Origin: Secundilactobacillus angelensis
GTDB lineage: Bacteria > Bacillota > Bacilli > Lactobacillales > Lactobacillaceae
Reading direction: 5' to 3'
Length of the DNA: 45,284 nucleotides
NCBI RefSeq assembly: GCF_012641075.1
Contig: NZ_JAAXLJ010000019.1
Coordinates: 1-45,284 of the forward strand
In this document: piece after piece, positions 1 through 5,765 of the stretch
How the letters are laid out: each line of letters starts with the position of its first letter
Position numbering within the stretch: position 1 is the stretch's first letter
Made by a program: the position numbers and the translations under genes
The notes under the pieces: model-generated
What the model was told of the DNA's origin: nothing
The model's database searches: none
The model's input: only the letters and a program-made list of their open reading frames with translations

Positions 1-36
1 CATAATAAACGTGATTAAATCATGTTATAACGACTG

Positions 37-65
37 AAAACGCCTAGAAATGGGCGTTTTTATTT
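37..65. terminator. Rho-independent terminator-like hairpin
   Basis: Arms AAAACGCC (37-44) and GGCGTTTT (53-60) form an 8-bp stem around an 8-nt loop, followed by further T on the plus strand. It probably ends a gene that lies before the window. Direction is not certain because both flanks carry A/T runs. Confidence 0.6.
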
Positions 66-433
66 TGCATAAAATGAATAGAAATGATACAAAATGAACA
101 TTACTCAGGTGAAATTGATACAAGAGCGTGAATTAGTTTTCAGTGAAATCCCAATTTTTCAACCATTAGCGCCCACTCTATTAATTTGTTGCAATTCTTT
201 AACTAATAAGCTGACTAGAGTAACATAAACTTCGTTAGAGAAAAATAATCAGAGTTATTCTTTTGTTGCAGTATTCACGGTTAAAGCTTACTTGGCCAGA
301 AGTTCAGATGGCTACCATTACAACGCATGTGATACTAGATGCAAAGCTTCACGTAAATTATTGCTTCTATCTGGGACAGCAACCACGAAGACCGCTACCC
401 CTAACAAATAATTATAGATTTGGAGACGTTCTT
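66..433. other. Intergenic region with no recognised gene
   Basis: This AT-rich stretch precedes the small secreted-protein gene. I see short near-repeats of AAATGAA/AAATGAT between 70 and 100 but no convincing -35/-10 pair, RNA or conserved coding frame. An open frame runs in from 263 to the downstream gene, but it has no ribosome binding site and reads unlike a protein start. It most likely contains the promoter and leader of the next gene. Confidence 0.4.
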
Positions 434-862
434 ATGAATAAATTTATTACAACTCAAATTGCAATTGCAATCGGCTTAGTTAGTGGGACCATGATAATAT
501 CTCCTAATGTTCAAGCTGCTACGTGGCACAAAGGTACCCCTAAAGCCATTCGTGGCAACTGGCGGCATTATACGACAAAAAATGGACAGTATACTCATAA
601 TATCGGTAAATCTGTCATTTGGAATGGTAACGGTCCTTGGGCCACTCGAAAAGAAACTAAAATAAGATACTATAAATACAATGCTCATTACTATCGTGTT
701 CAAGGAATCTACCCAGGGACCGAATTTCATCCTGAAGTCAAACTAGATTATCTGATCGCACGTAACGGCAAAACGTTAAAACTGATTAGCTATAATAAAT
801 TCGTTAAAAACCATCATCAAACAACCGGTTTGATAGCGACATATCGTCCAGCGGGATACTAA
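434..862 (+). CDS. Small secreted protein of unknown function
   Basis: The product is 142 residues. Residues 1-28 look like a Sec signal peptide: a short MNK basic start, a hydrophobic core (about residues 8-22) and a probable cleavage site after NVQA-A. The mature part is basic and rich in Tyr, Lys, His and Trp, and has no Cys, no LPXTG anchor and no domain I recognise, so release to the medium or loose wall association is inferred. I chose the ATG at 434 because TTTGGAGACG lies just before it and the signal peptide starts there; the frame is open from 263 but without such support. Small secreted proteins of this kind are common and lineage-specific in lactobacilli. A bacteriocin is an alternative, but there is no double-glycine leader and no immunity or transport gene nearby. 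Confidence 0.65.
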   Translation: MNKFITTQIAIAIGLVSGTMIISPNVQAATWHKGTPKAIRGNWRHYTTKNGQYTHNIGKSVIWNGNGPWATRKETKIRYYKYNAHYYRVQGIYPGTEFHPEVKLDYLIARNGKTLKLISYNKFVKNHHQTTGLIATYRPAGY

Positions 863-1124
863 AATCACTTACGTATCCTTCATCTCTGGTTAATGAACAA
901 AGATTATTTACCTGCCTTACCATTCGAAACAACTTTCAAATCGTAAGTTCCAATTTTCTCGTTTATCAATTTCGGCTACGAAGTGAAATTTTCATCAGGA
1001 CAGGCCCCATAAACTCGATTGGGACACTGTTTAAGATATACAATTTGTGGTAGATTTAGTCTTAGAGTTTCCAGTCCAGATACGGACGACTTTAAAAGCT
1101 GAAATGATTACAGGGGAAGTCAAC
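863..1124. other. Intergenic region with a possible gene remnant
   Basis: No intact gene is visible. On the minus strand about 23 codons (975-904) read as a plausible protein C-terminus (IGTYDLKVVSNGK then AGK and stop), preceded in frame by a TAG. This could be the tail of a decayed gene. The promoter of the following TM2 gene should also lie here, but I could not pick a clear one. Confidence 0.25.
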
Positions 1125-1577
1125 ATGAACAATCAATATTATTTGAGTCAACTTACAAACGATGAATTGATGTTGGTCAATTCTGAAGTTCAAAAGCGGA
1201 AGAAATCTGCCGCAGTAGCCTATATCTTATGTGTGCTTTTAGGAACTCTTGGTGGTCACCGCTATTACATGAACAAAATCGGTTCAGCAATTGCTATGAC
1301 ATTGATTAGTGTCCTGACATTCGGTTTTGGACTGATTGTCACCGGTATCTGGACCATCGTTGACCTATTTTTAATCGCTGGTTGGCTTCAGGAGGATCAA
1401 AACAGTGTCGAAGAAGAAGCTGCCAAGGAAGTCTTGAGCCGTAGAGGTATGCCTAATAATAACTTTGCCGGACAAGCTGGTCCATATGCAAATCAAGCCT
1501 ATACATCCAATGTTAATGGACAACCAATGGGCAATCCTAATTCAACAAATAATAATCAAGATCAAAATCAATACTAA
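1125..1577 (+). CDS. TM2 domain membrane protein
   Basis: The product is 150 residues. A soluble N-terminus (about 1-30, ending in KRKK) is followed by a TM2 domain at about residues 31-92: a first membrane helix containing the family signature GTLGGHRYYMNK, a short turn, and a second helix ending in WTIVDLF. The C-terminal 50 residues are low-complexity, rich in Asn, Gln, Gly and Pro, and probably disordered. The ATG at 1125 is preceded by AGGGGAAG, whereas the frame is open further upstream from a GTG without a ribosome binding site. TM2 proteins are widespread and their role in bacteria is mostly unknown. A strong terminator follows, so the gene is probably monocistronic. Confidence 0.8.
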   Translation: MNNQYYLSQLTNDELMLVNSEVQKRKKSAAVAYILCVLLGTLGGHRYYMNKIGSAIAMTLISVLTFGFGLIVTGIWTIVDLFLIAGWLQEDQNSVEEEAAKEVLSRRGMPNNNFAGQAGPYANQAYTSNVNGQPMGNPNSTNNNQDQNQY

Positions 1578-1631
1578 TTCATCGAAATTATCACTGCTAT
1601 TATTGGTACGTATCATCATGAAGAACACCTG

Positions 1632-1667
1632 GACACCGTTAAACGTGAGTTTAACGATGTCTTTTTT
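1632..1667 (+). terminator. Terminator of the TM2 gene
   Basis: An 8-bp stem CGTTAAAC/GTTTAACG (1637-1644 and 1649-1656) with a GTGA loop is extended by GACA/TGTC beyond one mismatch. Six T follow at 1662-1667, so it works for plus-strand transcripts. Confidence 0.85.
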
Positions 1668-1734
1668 GACGAAAAAAGCAACTCACTCCCGCCCAACTGA
1701 AACCATGCGATTGTTAGCTGCCTGATGCTGGAAC

Positions 1735-2046
1735 TTATTTATGATCCTCAATATCTGTATTGTTATTCTTCGTTGGCAAAGAAATCACAGTACCATACCC
1801 GTGTACCACTAAAAACTTTGGCGCCACACTCATCCGGACGACTTCGGTGTCGAAAGAAACATCCACAATACCGTCGCCTTGCTTTTGCTTTGCTTGTTCA
1901 AACAGCTTCTGCTTAGCCTGATCAAAAAGACCATCAAACTTTGAGAACTCATCCGGCTTTTCAGAAGTCAGCATGGTAGAAACCGTTACTGTAATAACAC
2001 CTTTAATAACATGGGCTTGATTAAACCCGCCAGTTGACATGAACAT
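1735..2046 (-). CDS. YbjQ/UPF0145-like protein
   Basis: The product is 103 residues, with no signal peptide or membrane segment. The layout resembles the YbjQ (UPF0145, formerly 'heavy-metal-binding') family: an N-terminal strand-rich start (FNQAHVIKGVITVTV), a helical stretch of AKQKLFEQAKQK type, then VDVSFDTEVV and a final strand GYGTVISL. The family folds as a small alpha/beta unit that assembles into rings; its cellular role is unclear. The start at 2046 is preceded on the minus strand by AAGGGGGGCGG. A second ATG two codons later (2040) is possible. It stands alone, divergent from bioY. The family assignment is from pattern only and is moderate. Confidence 0.55.
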   Translation of the reverse strand: MFMSTGGFNQAHVIKGVITVTVSTMLTSEKPDEFSKFDGLFDQAKQKLFEQAKQKQGDGIVDVSFDTEVVRMSVAPKFLVVHGYGTVISLPTKNNNTDIEDHK

Positions 2047-2127
2047 TCTACCGCCCCCCTTAGGACTCAATTATACTCATTCCAACTAGTTCGCGCATTA
2101 TTTTATCGGGAATCACAGATTAAATAC

Positions 2128-2173
2128 TTGACTATATCCAGCTTATGCGATATTTTCTAACATAACCTATGTT
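2128..2173 (+). promoter_or_regulatory. bioY promoter with palindromic operator candidate
   Basis: TTGACT (2128-2133) and TATTTT (2151-2156) are 17 nt apart. A perfect 6-bp inverted repeat AACATA-ACC-TATGTT (2159-2173) covers the expected transcription start and ends next to the GGAGG ribosome binding site. Its placement suggests a repressor site. It is not an obvious BirA box, so the regulator is unknown. Confidence 0.55.
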
Positions 2174-2184
2174 GGAGGCCAATC

Positions 2185-2736
2185 ATGAATTCAAATCAAT
2201 CCTTGCTCAGCTGGATCCTCGCCAGTCAATTTGCCGCTATTTTAGTTGTCTGTTCCAAACTCACCATTCCATTGGGTCCGATTCCGTTAACCGGTCAAAC
2301 CCTAGCGGTAGGCACTATTGCCTCACTGCTGACCGTACGAACGGGGCAAAAAGCAATTTTTCTGTATCTGCTCCTAGGGCTGCTTGGACTGCCAGTCTTT
2401 GCTGGTAGTTCCACTAGCTTAGCTGCCCTTTTCGGCCCAACTGCTGGTTATTTATGGGGATTTTTCGTATACGTGACCGCTACCGCCTGGTTGCTGAACA
2501 ATCGAAAAAAGGGTGTGTTAGTGCTTTTTGTTGCTAATCTAGTTGGCGCAATTTTACAATTAATAATGGGTAGTCTCTGGCTTACAGTCAGCAACCAATT
2601 AAGTATTCCTGCGGCTTTTTTAACTGGCTTCGTCCCGTTCCTCATCCCCGCGGTGATTAAAATCATCATGGTAGTTGCCGTTGTCCAATTAATTCAACAA
2701 CGCGTATCCTTGCCCTTGGGACGGGAAGGCAATTAA
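2185..2736 (+). CDS. bioY: Biotin ECF transporter substrate-binding protein BioY
   Basis: The product is 183 residues with about six hydrophobic helices, the usual size of BioY. The family signature is near the N-terminus (KLTIPLGPIPLTGQTLAV at about residues 25-42), followed by LYLLLGLLGLPVFAG, and GPTAGYLWGF in the middle. BioY is the biotin-binding S component of an energy-coupling factor transporter; it works with the shared EcfA1, EcfA2 and EcfT module, which is not in this window. Lactic acid bacteria generally cannot make biotin, so this is probably the main uptake route. GGAGG lies 6 nt before the ATG. A palindrome over the promoter suggests control by a repressor. Confidence 0.95.
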   Translation: MNSNQSLLSWILASQFAAILVVCSKLTIPLGPIPLTGQTLAVGTIASLLTVRTGQKAIFLYLLLGLLGLPVFAGSSTSLAALFGPTAGYLWGFFVYVTATAWLLNNRKKGVLVLFVANLVGAILQLIMGSLWLTVSNQLSIPAAFLTGFVPFLIPAVIKIIMVVAVVQLIQQRVSLPLGREGN

Positions 2737-2865
2737 TAGCATAAATATTATAATAATTATTTCAACATTATAGACAAATTAGTAACAACAGGATAAAATG
2801 ACAGCAACAGAACAATTTAGTTGCACACGATTTATCTAATAATACTTCGGAAGGAAGGTTCTTTC

Positions 2866-3330
2866 ATGTCAAATACCACGCCACGCCGACTAGACGATCA
2901 ACTTTGTTTCGCCTTTTATAGCGCCAGCAAAAAATTCAACCACTTTTATCAAGATGCATTAAAACCATTTCATCTAACTTACCCGCAATACATCACCCTC
3001 TTGGCCCTTTGGGAAACTTCGCCAATGACTGTTCGTGAACTCGGCAGTCATTTAAACTTAGATAGTGGTACCTTAACCCCACTATTAAAGCGGTTAGAAA
3101 AACAAGGCTGGATTTCCAGGGAACGCAGTGATCAAGATGAACGCCAAGTGAACGTTTCAGTTACTGAATACGCCGTTGAAAAACGTGATGAAGTTTATGA
3201 ACGCGTCAATGACTGCATTAACTTAATGTCATTTAACGGAGTTGACTATCATCAGTTAATTGACCAGATTCACCAAGTCATGAGTGAACTTGATGATATC
3301 AGTGACAAAGATTTGATTCAAGAAGCCTGA
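2866..3330 (+). CDS. ohrR: OhrR-type MarR family redox regulator
   Basis: The product is 154 residues with the MarR winged-helix fold: dimerisation helices at both ends, a recognition region around residues 55-85 (MTVRELGSHLNLDSGTLTPLLKRLEKQGWI) and a wing with RSDQDERQVNV. Cys14, within DDQLCFAFYSASK, matches the peroxide-sensing cysteine of OhrR; it is the only cysteine near the N-terminus, as in the one-Cys class. OhrR proteins repress the organic hydroperoxide reductase gene ohr until oxidised. No ohr gene is next to it here, so the target is elsewhere or the role has shifted. Strong GGAAGGAAGG precedes the ATG at 2866. A perfect bidirectional terminator follows. Confidence 0.85.
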   Translation: MSNTTPRRLDDQLCFAFYSASKKFNHFYQDALKPFHLTYPQYITLLALWETSPMTVRELGSHLNLDSGTLTPLLKRLEKQGWISRERSDQDERQVNVSVTEYAVEKRDEVYERVNDCINLMSFNGVDYHQLIDQIHQVMSELDDISDKDLIQEA

Positions 3331-3366
3331 TGTTACGCAGATATAGACAGGCTCCATTTATTTCAT

Positions 3367-3409
3367 AAAAACACGTATTCCGGCGAGCATAATCGGAATA
3401 CGTGTTTTT
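3367..3409. terminator. Bidirectional terminator between ohrR and the CPBP gene
   Basis: A perfect 16-bp stem, AAAAACACGTATTCCG (3367-3382) with CGGAATACGTGTTTTT (3394-3409), has an 11-nt loop. The A-run and T-run flanks make it usable in both directions for the two convergent transcripts. Confidence 0.9.
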
Positions 3410-3441
3410 GTTAAATTTAGGCATATAACGAGTTGTATCGA

Positions 3442-4149
3442 TTATTGTATCAACACTGCCATTCCAATCATGGCAATCAGATTATTCAACATATGCAACC
3501 CAATGGATACGCCCAAGTTTTTCGTGCGTCGATACGTGTACGCTAAAAATAAGCCCAACGCCATGTAAATCAGGAAACTCACGATTGTGGTACTGGCATG
3601 AGCCAAGGAGAACAAGGCGGCACTGACGATAATTGGTAGCCAAAAGCTGTCCGGTTTAAAGAAAGCGTTCATCAAATAGCCCCGGAACAATAATTCTTCG
3701 GCAAAAGGAGACAGAAAAACGCCCGAGAACATCAATAAATAAAAGATCCAGTGGTCACTGGACAATAGCGTCTTAATTGCTTCATTATTAGCTGTTTGCG
3801 ATTGATGGAAGACACTACGGTTAATTAAATCTAAACCCAACTCAACAACAATCGCCGTGACATATGTAAGCAAGATAAGCCGCACATCTCTTAACTTTGG
3901 CCATTGCCAAAAAGGTCGAGTTGCAACGTGTTTCATACTATGCATTAACGCAAAAATGATGACAACGAAGCCACCAAGGTAAACCAATGCCAGAGCACTA
4001 CGGATTAATAATTGGCTCTGTGCAGCATTTCGAATCCCAACCAGCACCACTGGCACTGCTTCGATAGCGACGAAATACGTGACAAATAATAAAAGCCGTG
4101 TGAATATCGATGGCTTGGTTGGATCAGTCGGTTGTTTAAGTTGTTGCAT
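3442..4149 (-). CDS. CPBP family intramembrane metalloprotease
   Basis: The product is 235 residues with about seven to eight membrane helices. The CPBP (CAAX protease and bacteriocin-processing, Abi) catalytic motifs are all visible: EELLFR with Glu151, Glu152 and Arg156; FSLAH with His184; and GLHMLNN with His219 and Asn223. These residues coordinate zinc and activate water inside the membrane in this family. In lactobacilli such proteins are often linked to bacteriocin self-immunity or processing, but no bacteriocin gene is adjacent and the substrate is unknown. GGGGGTGG precedes the ATG. It is the last gene of a three-gene minus-strand cluster, 41 nt after the small membrane protein. Confidence 0.85.
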   Translation of the reverse strand: MQQLKQPTDPTKPSIFTRLLLFVTYFVAIEAVPVVLVGIRNAAQSQLLIRSALALVYLGGFVVIIFALMHSMKHVATRPFWQWPKLRDVRLILLTYVTAIVVELGLDLINRSVFHQSQTANNEAIKTLLSSDHWIFYLLMFSGVFLSPFAEELLFRGYLMNAFFKPDSFWLPIIVSAALFSLAHASTTIVSFLIYMALGLFLAYTYRRTKNLGVSIGLHMLNNLIAMIGMAVLIQ

Positions 4150-4190
4150 GTCGCCACCCCCTATTCAATATGTAAGGGAAGACAGCAAAA

Positions 4191-4430
4191 TTAATGCTGC
4201 TTGCTTTCCCCAGTATTTGGTTTTTTGGAATTTTGTAGCCTTTTCATGTTCGGTCGATGAATCAATAACAGATACAGAACCGTTACAATAATCATGGAAA
4301 TCAACCAAGCAATCGTCCAGGTCACAATGGTCAAACTGCCAGTCGGTGGCCAACTACGGGTTAAATACACGGTGGTTCCAATAATCAATGCTGGAAACAA
4401 CACAATTAAAAAGTATGCTAATCCTTTCAA
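4191..4430 (-). CDS. Small two-helix membrane protein, unknown function
   Basis: The product is 79 residues: a first hydrophobic segment (about 3-23), a polar connection with RSWPPTG, a second segment (about 35-59) and a basic C-terminal tail, so both ends probably face the cytoplasm. It starts with TTG at 4430, supported by GAGG 7 nt upstream and by the absence of an ATG at a comparable place. It lies 21 nt after the upstream gene and 41 nt before the CPBP gene, so it is probably cotranscribed with both. I do not recognise a family. Confidence 0.6.
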   Translation of the reverse strand: MKGLAYFLIVLFPALIIGTTVYLTRSWPPTGSLTIVTWTIAWLISMIIVTVLYLLLIHRPNMKRLQNSKKPNTGESKQH

Positions 4431-4451
4431 GCGATAACCTCATTTACTTGT

Positions 4452-5048
4452 TTAATGATAATCCTTAGGCATATAACGTTCCAGCACAGCTGTAATCCCA
4501 AAGGTATTAAAACTACCAACTTCAACATAATTCAGATCAGCATAGGCCAGTTTAACTTGCCAACGAGCTTCCAGATCAGTGGGGTCAACCACGTTCAAGT
4601 GCAGCTTTTCATGCTTCAAAGACGCAATAAAGCCGGTATAGGTCTTCTCGGATCGACCAGGATGTATGCCAAGGCTAACGACCTGATCAGCCTTGAACGC
4701 CCACTTTAACGTTGCTTTTAAAATTGACCGATGACTAAAATCAAGCTCACTTAACAGTTTTTCCACGTGCCAAATGTCAACATAATGGCGTTCTCGAGCC
4801 AACGCAACGATTGCAATCAACGACTTTAAGTAATCAGACTGCGTCGCAACTTTGGAAATCGTGTTGATTCGGATAACGATTGCGCCATCCGTAGCACCAT
4901 TTTGATTGACGCGTTTCAGTAACAAAAACTTATTATCCACCGCCACGACGTTACCTGCCAGAAAATGTGCTTCATCACCATAGCGAAAAATTTCTACCAG
5001 TCTGCCCTTTTTCTGGGCAGCTGATAGCTGTTCTCGAACTGTTTCCAT
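4452..5048 (-). CDS. Conserved hypothetical cytoplasmic protein
   Basis: The product is 198 residues, soluble, without signal or membrane segment. The N-terminal third contains a beta-rich stretch (LVEIFRYGDEAHFLAGNVV then KFLLLKRV), and a similar strand-rich pattern recurs in the C-terminal part (KTYTGFIASL then KLHLNVV). This internal resemblance suggests two related small beta domains, perhaps Sm-like, but that is inference. Start: the ATG at 5048 has GGAGG 7 nt upstream; an in-frame ATG at 5096 has no such site. It is the first gene of the three-gene cluster with the small membrane protein and the CPBP protease. Function unknown. Confidence 0.65.
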   Translation of the reverse strand: METVREQLSAAQKKGRLVEIFRYGDEAHFLAGNVVAVDNKFLLLKRVNQNGATDGAIVIRINTISKVATQSDYLKSLIAIVALARERHYVDIWHVEKLLSELDFSHRSILKATLKWAFKADQVVSLGIHPGRSEKTYTGFIASLKHEKLHLNVVDPTDLEARWQVKLAYADLNYVEVGSFNTFGITAVLERYMPKDYH

Positions 5049-5171
5049 TGTCTGCCTCCGTGTAAAACATCGATCAGGTCCGCATCCACTAGTCATAAAT
5101 TTATTCCGTGTTTTAAAGGTAGCAAGTTTAAATCAATAGTTCAAGCATATTGTTGCCATTCTGCATTTTTA

Positions 5172-5201
5172 TTGCGCACCTCACGTCAAATTAGATATGA
5201 T
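5172..5201 (+). promoter_or_regulatory. Probable mscL promoter
   Basis: TTGCGC (5172-5177) and TATGAT (5196-5201) are separated by 18 nt, just upstream of the mscL ribosome binding site. The match is good at -10 and moderate at -35. Confidence 0.5.
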
Positions 5202-5231
5202 GAAACTAATCAATTAATATGAGGTGAGTAT

Positions 5232-5597
5232 ATGTTAAAAGAATTTAAGGCATTCATTGCTCGTGGTAACGTAGTGGACTTGGCTGTCGGGGTCATTATT
5301 GGTGCCGCCTTCACGTCAATCGTGACTTCACTGACGAAAAATCTGATTAATCCACTCATTGGCCTATTTATTGGTAAAATCGACCTGTCTGGCCTGGTTT
5401 TTAGCGTTGGCAGCGCCCATTTTCGTTACGGCCTATTTATCAATTCCATCATCAATTTTGTGATTATTGCCTTTGTCGTCTTTTTGATGGTCAAATTCAT
5501 TAATCGCATCATGACCAATGCTGAGACAAAAAAAGCGGCACCCACCGCTTCAGAAGTTTATTTGAAGGAAATCAGGGACTTACTCAAAGAAAAATAA
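5232..5597 (+). CDS. mscL: Large-conductance mechanosensitive channel MscL
   Basis: The product is 121 residues, normal for MscL. The N-terminal amphipathic helix and TM1 carry the signature FIARGNVVDLAVGVIIGAAF (about residues 7-26), followed by TSIVTSLTKNLINPLIG. TM2 is at about residues 72-94 and a charged cytoplasmic helix ends the protein (SEVYLKEIRDLLKEK). MscL forms a homopentameric pore that opens under membrane tension to release solutes during hypo-osmotic shock. GAGGTGAG precedes the ATG and a strong terminator follows, so it is monocistronic. Confidence 0.97.
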   Translation: MLKEFKAFIARGNVVDLAVGVIIGAAFTSIVTSLTKNLINPLIGLFIGKIDLSGLVFSVGSAHFRYGLFINSIINFVIIAFVVFLMVKFINRIMTNAETKKAAPTASEVYLKEIRDLLKEK

Positions 5598-5610
5598 CGT
5601 GTCATTAAGG

Positions 5611-5653
5611 TAGTTTGCCTTCAGTCAAAGTGACTGGAAGCAAACTATTTTTT
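5611..5653 (+). terminator. Terminator of mscL
   Basis: A 17-nt imperfect stem (5611-5627 with 5631-5647; TAGTTTGC/GCAAACTA and CAGTCA/TGACTG perfectly paired) has a 3-nt loop and is followed by six T. Confidence 0.85.
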
Positions 5654-5693
5654 GTCTTTACCAGCTCGTTTCAATCACCAATACAAATTTTGC

Positions 5694-5729
5694 GTTAAGG
5701 GTTAACTTCCCTAACTTTTGCCTTATAAT
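5694..5729 (+). promoter_or_regulatory. Promoter with operator-like inverted repeat before the first GH65 gene
   Basis: TATAAT is at 5724-5729, with a weak -35 (TTAACT, 5702-5707; 16 nt spacing). Across the -35 lies an inverted repeat GTTAaGGG-TTAACTT-CCCTAAC (5694-5715, one bulged A). The position suits a sugar-responsive repressor. It does not match the CcpA cre consensus. Confidence 0.5.
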
Positions 5730-5765
5730 GGGCGTAAATTATCAACTCATTGGGGGACAATTCAA

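Noticed and set aside
263-433. N-terminal extension of the secreted protein to 263
   Set aside because: It would bury the signal peptide and lacks a ribosome binding site; the ATG at 434 has both.
1465-1916. Small plus-strand frames at 1465-1725 and 1725-1916
   Set aside because: The first overlaps the TM2 gene out of frame and spans its terminator; the second is antisense to the YbjQ-like gene. Neither has coding character.
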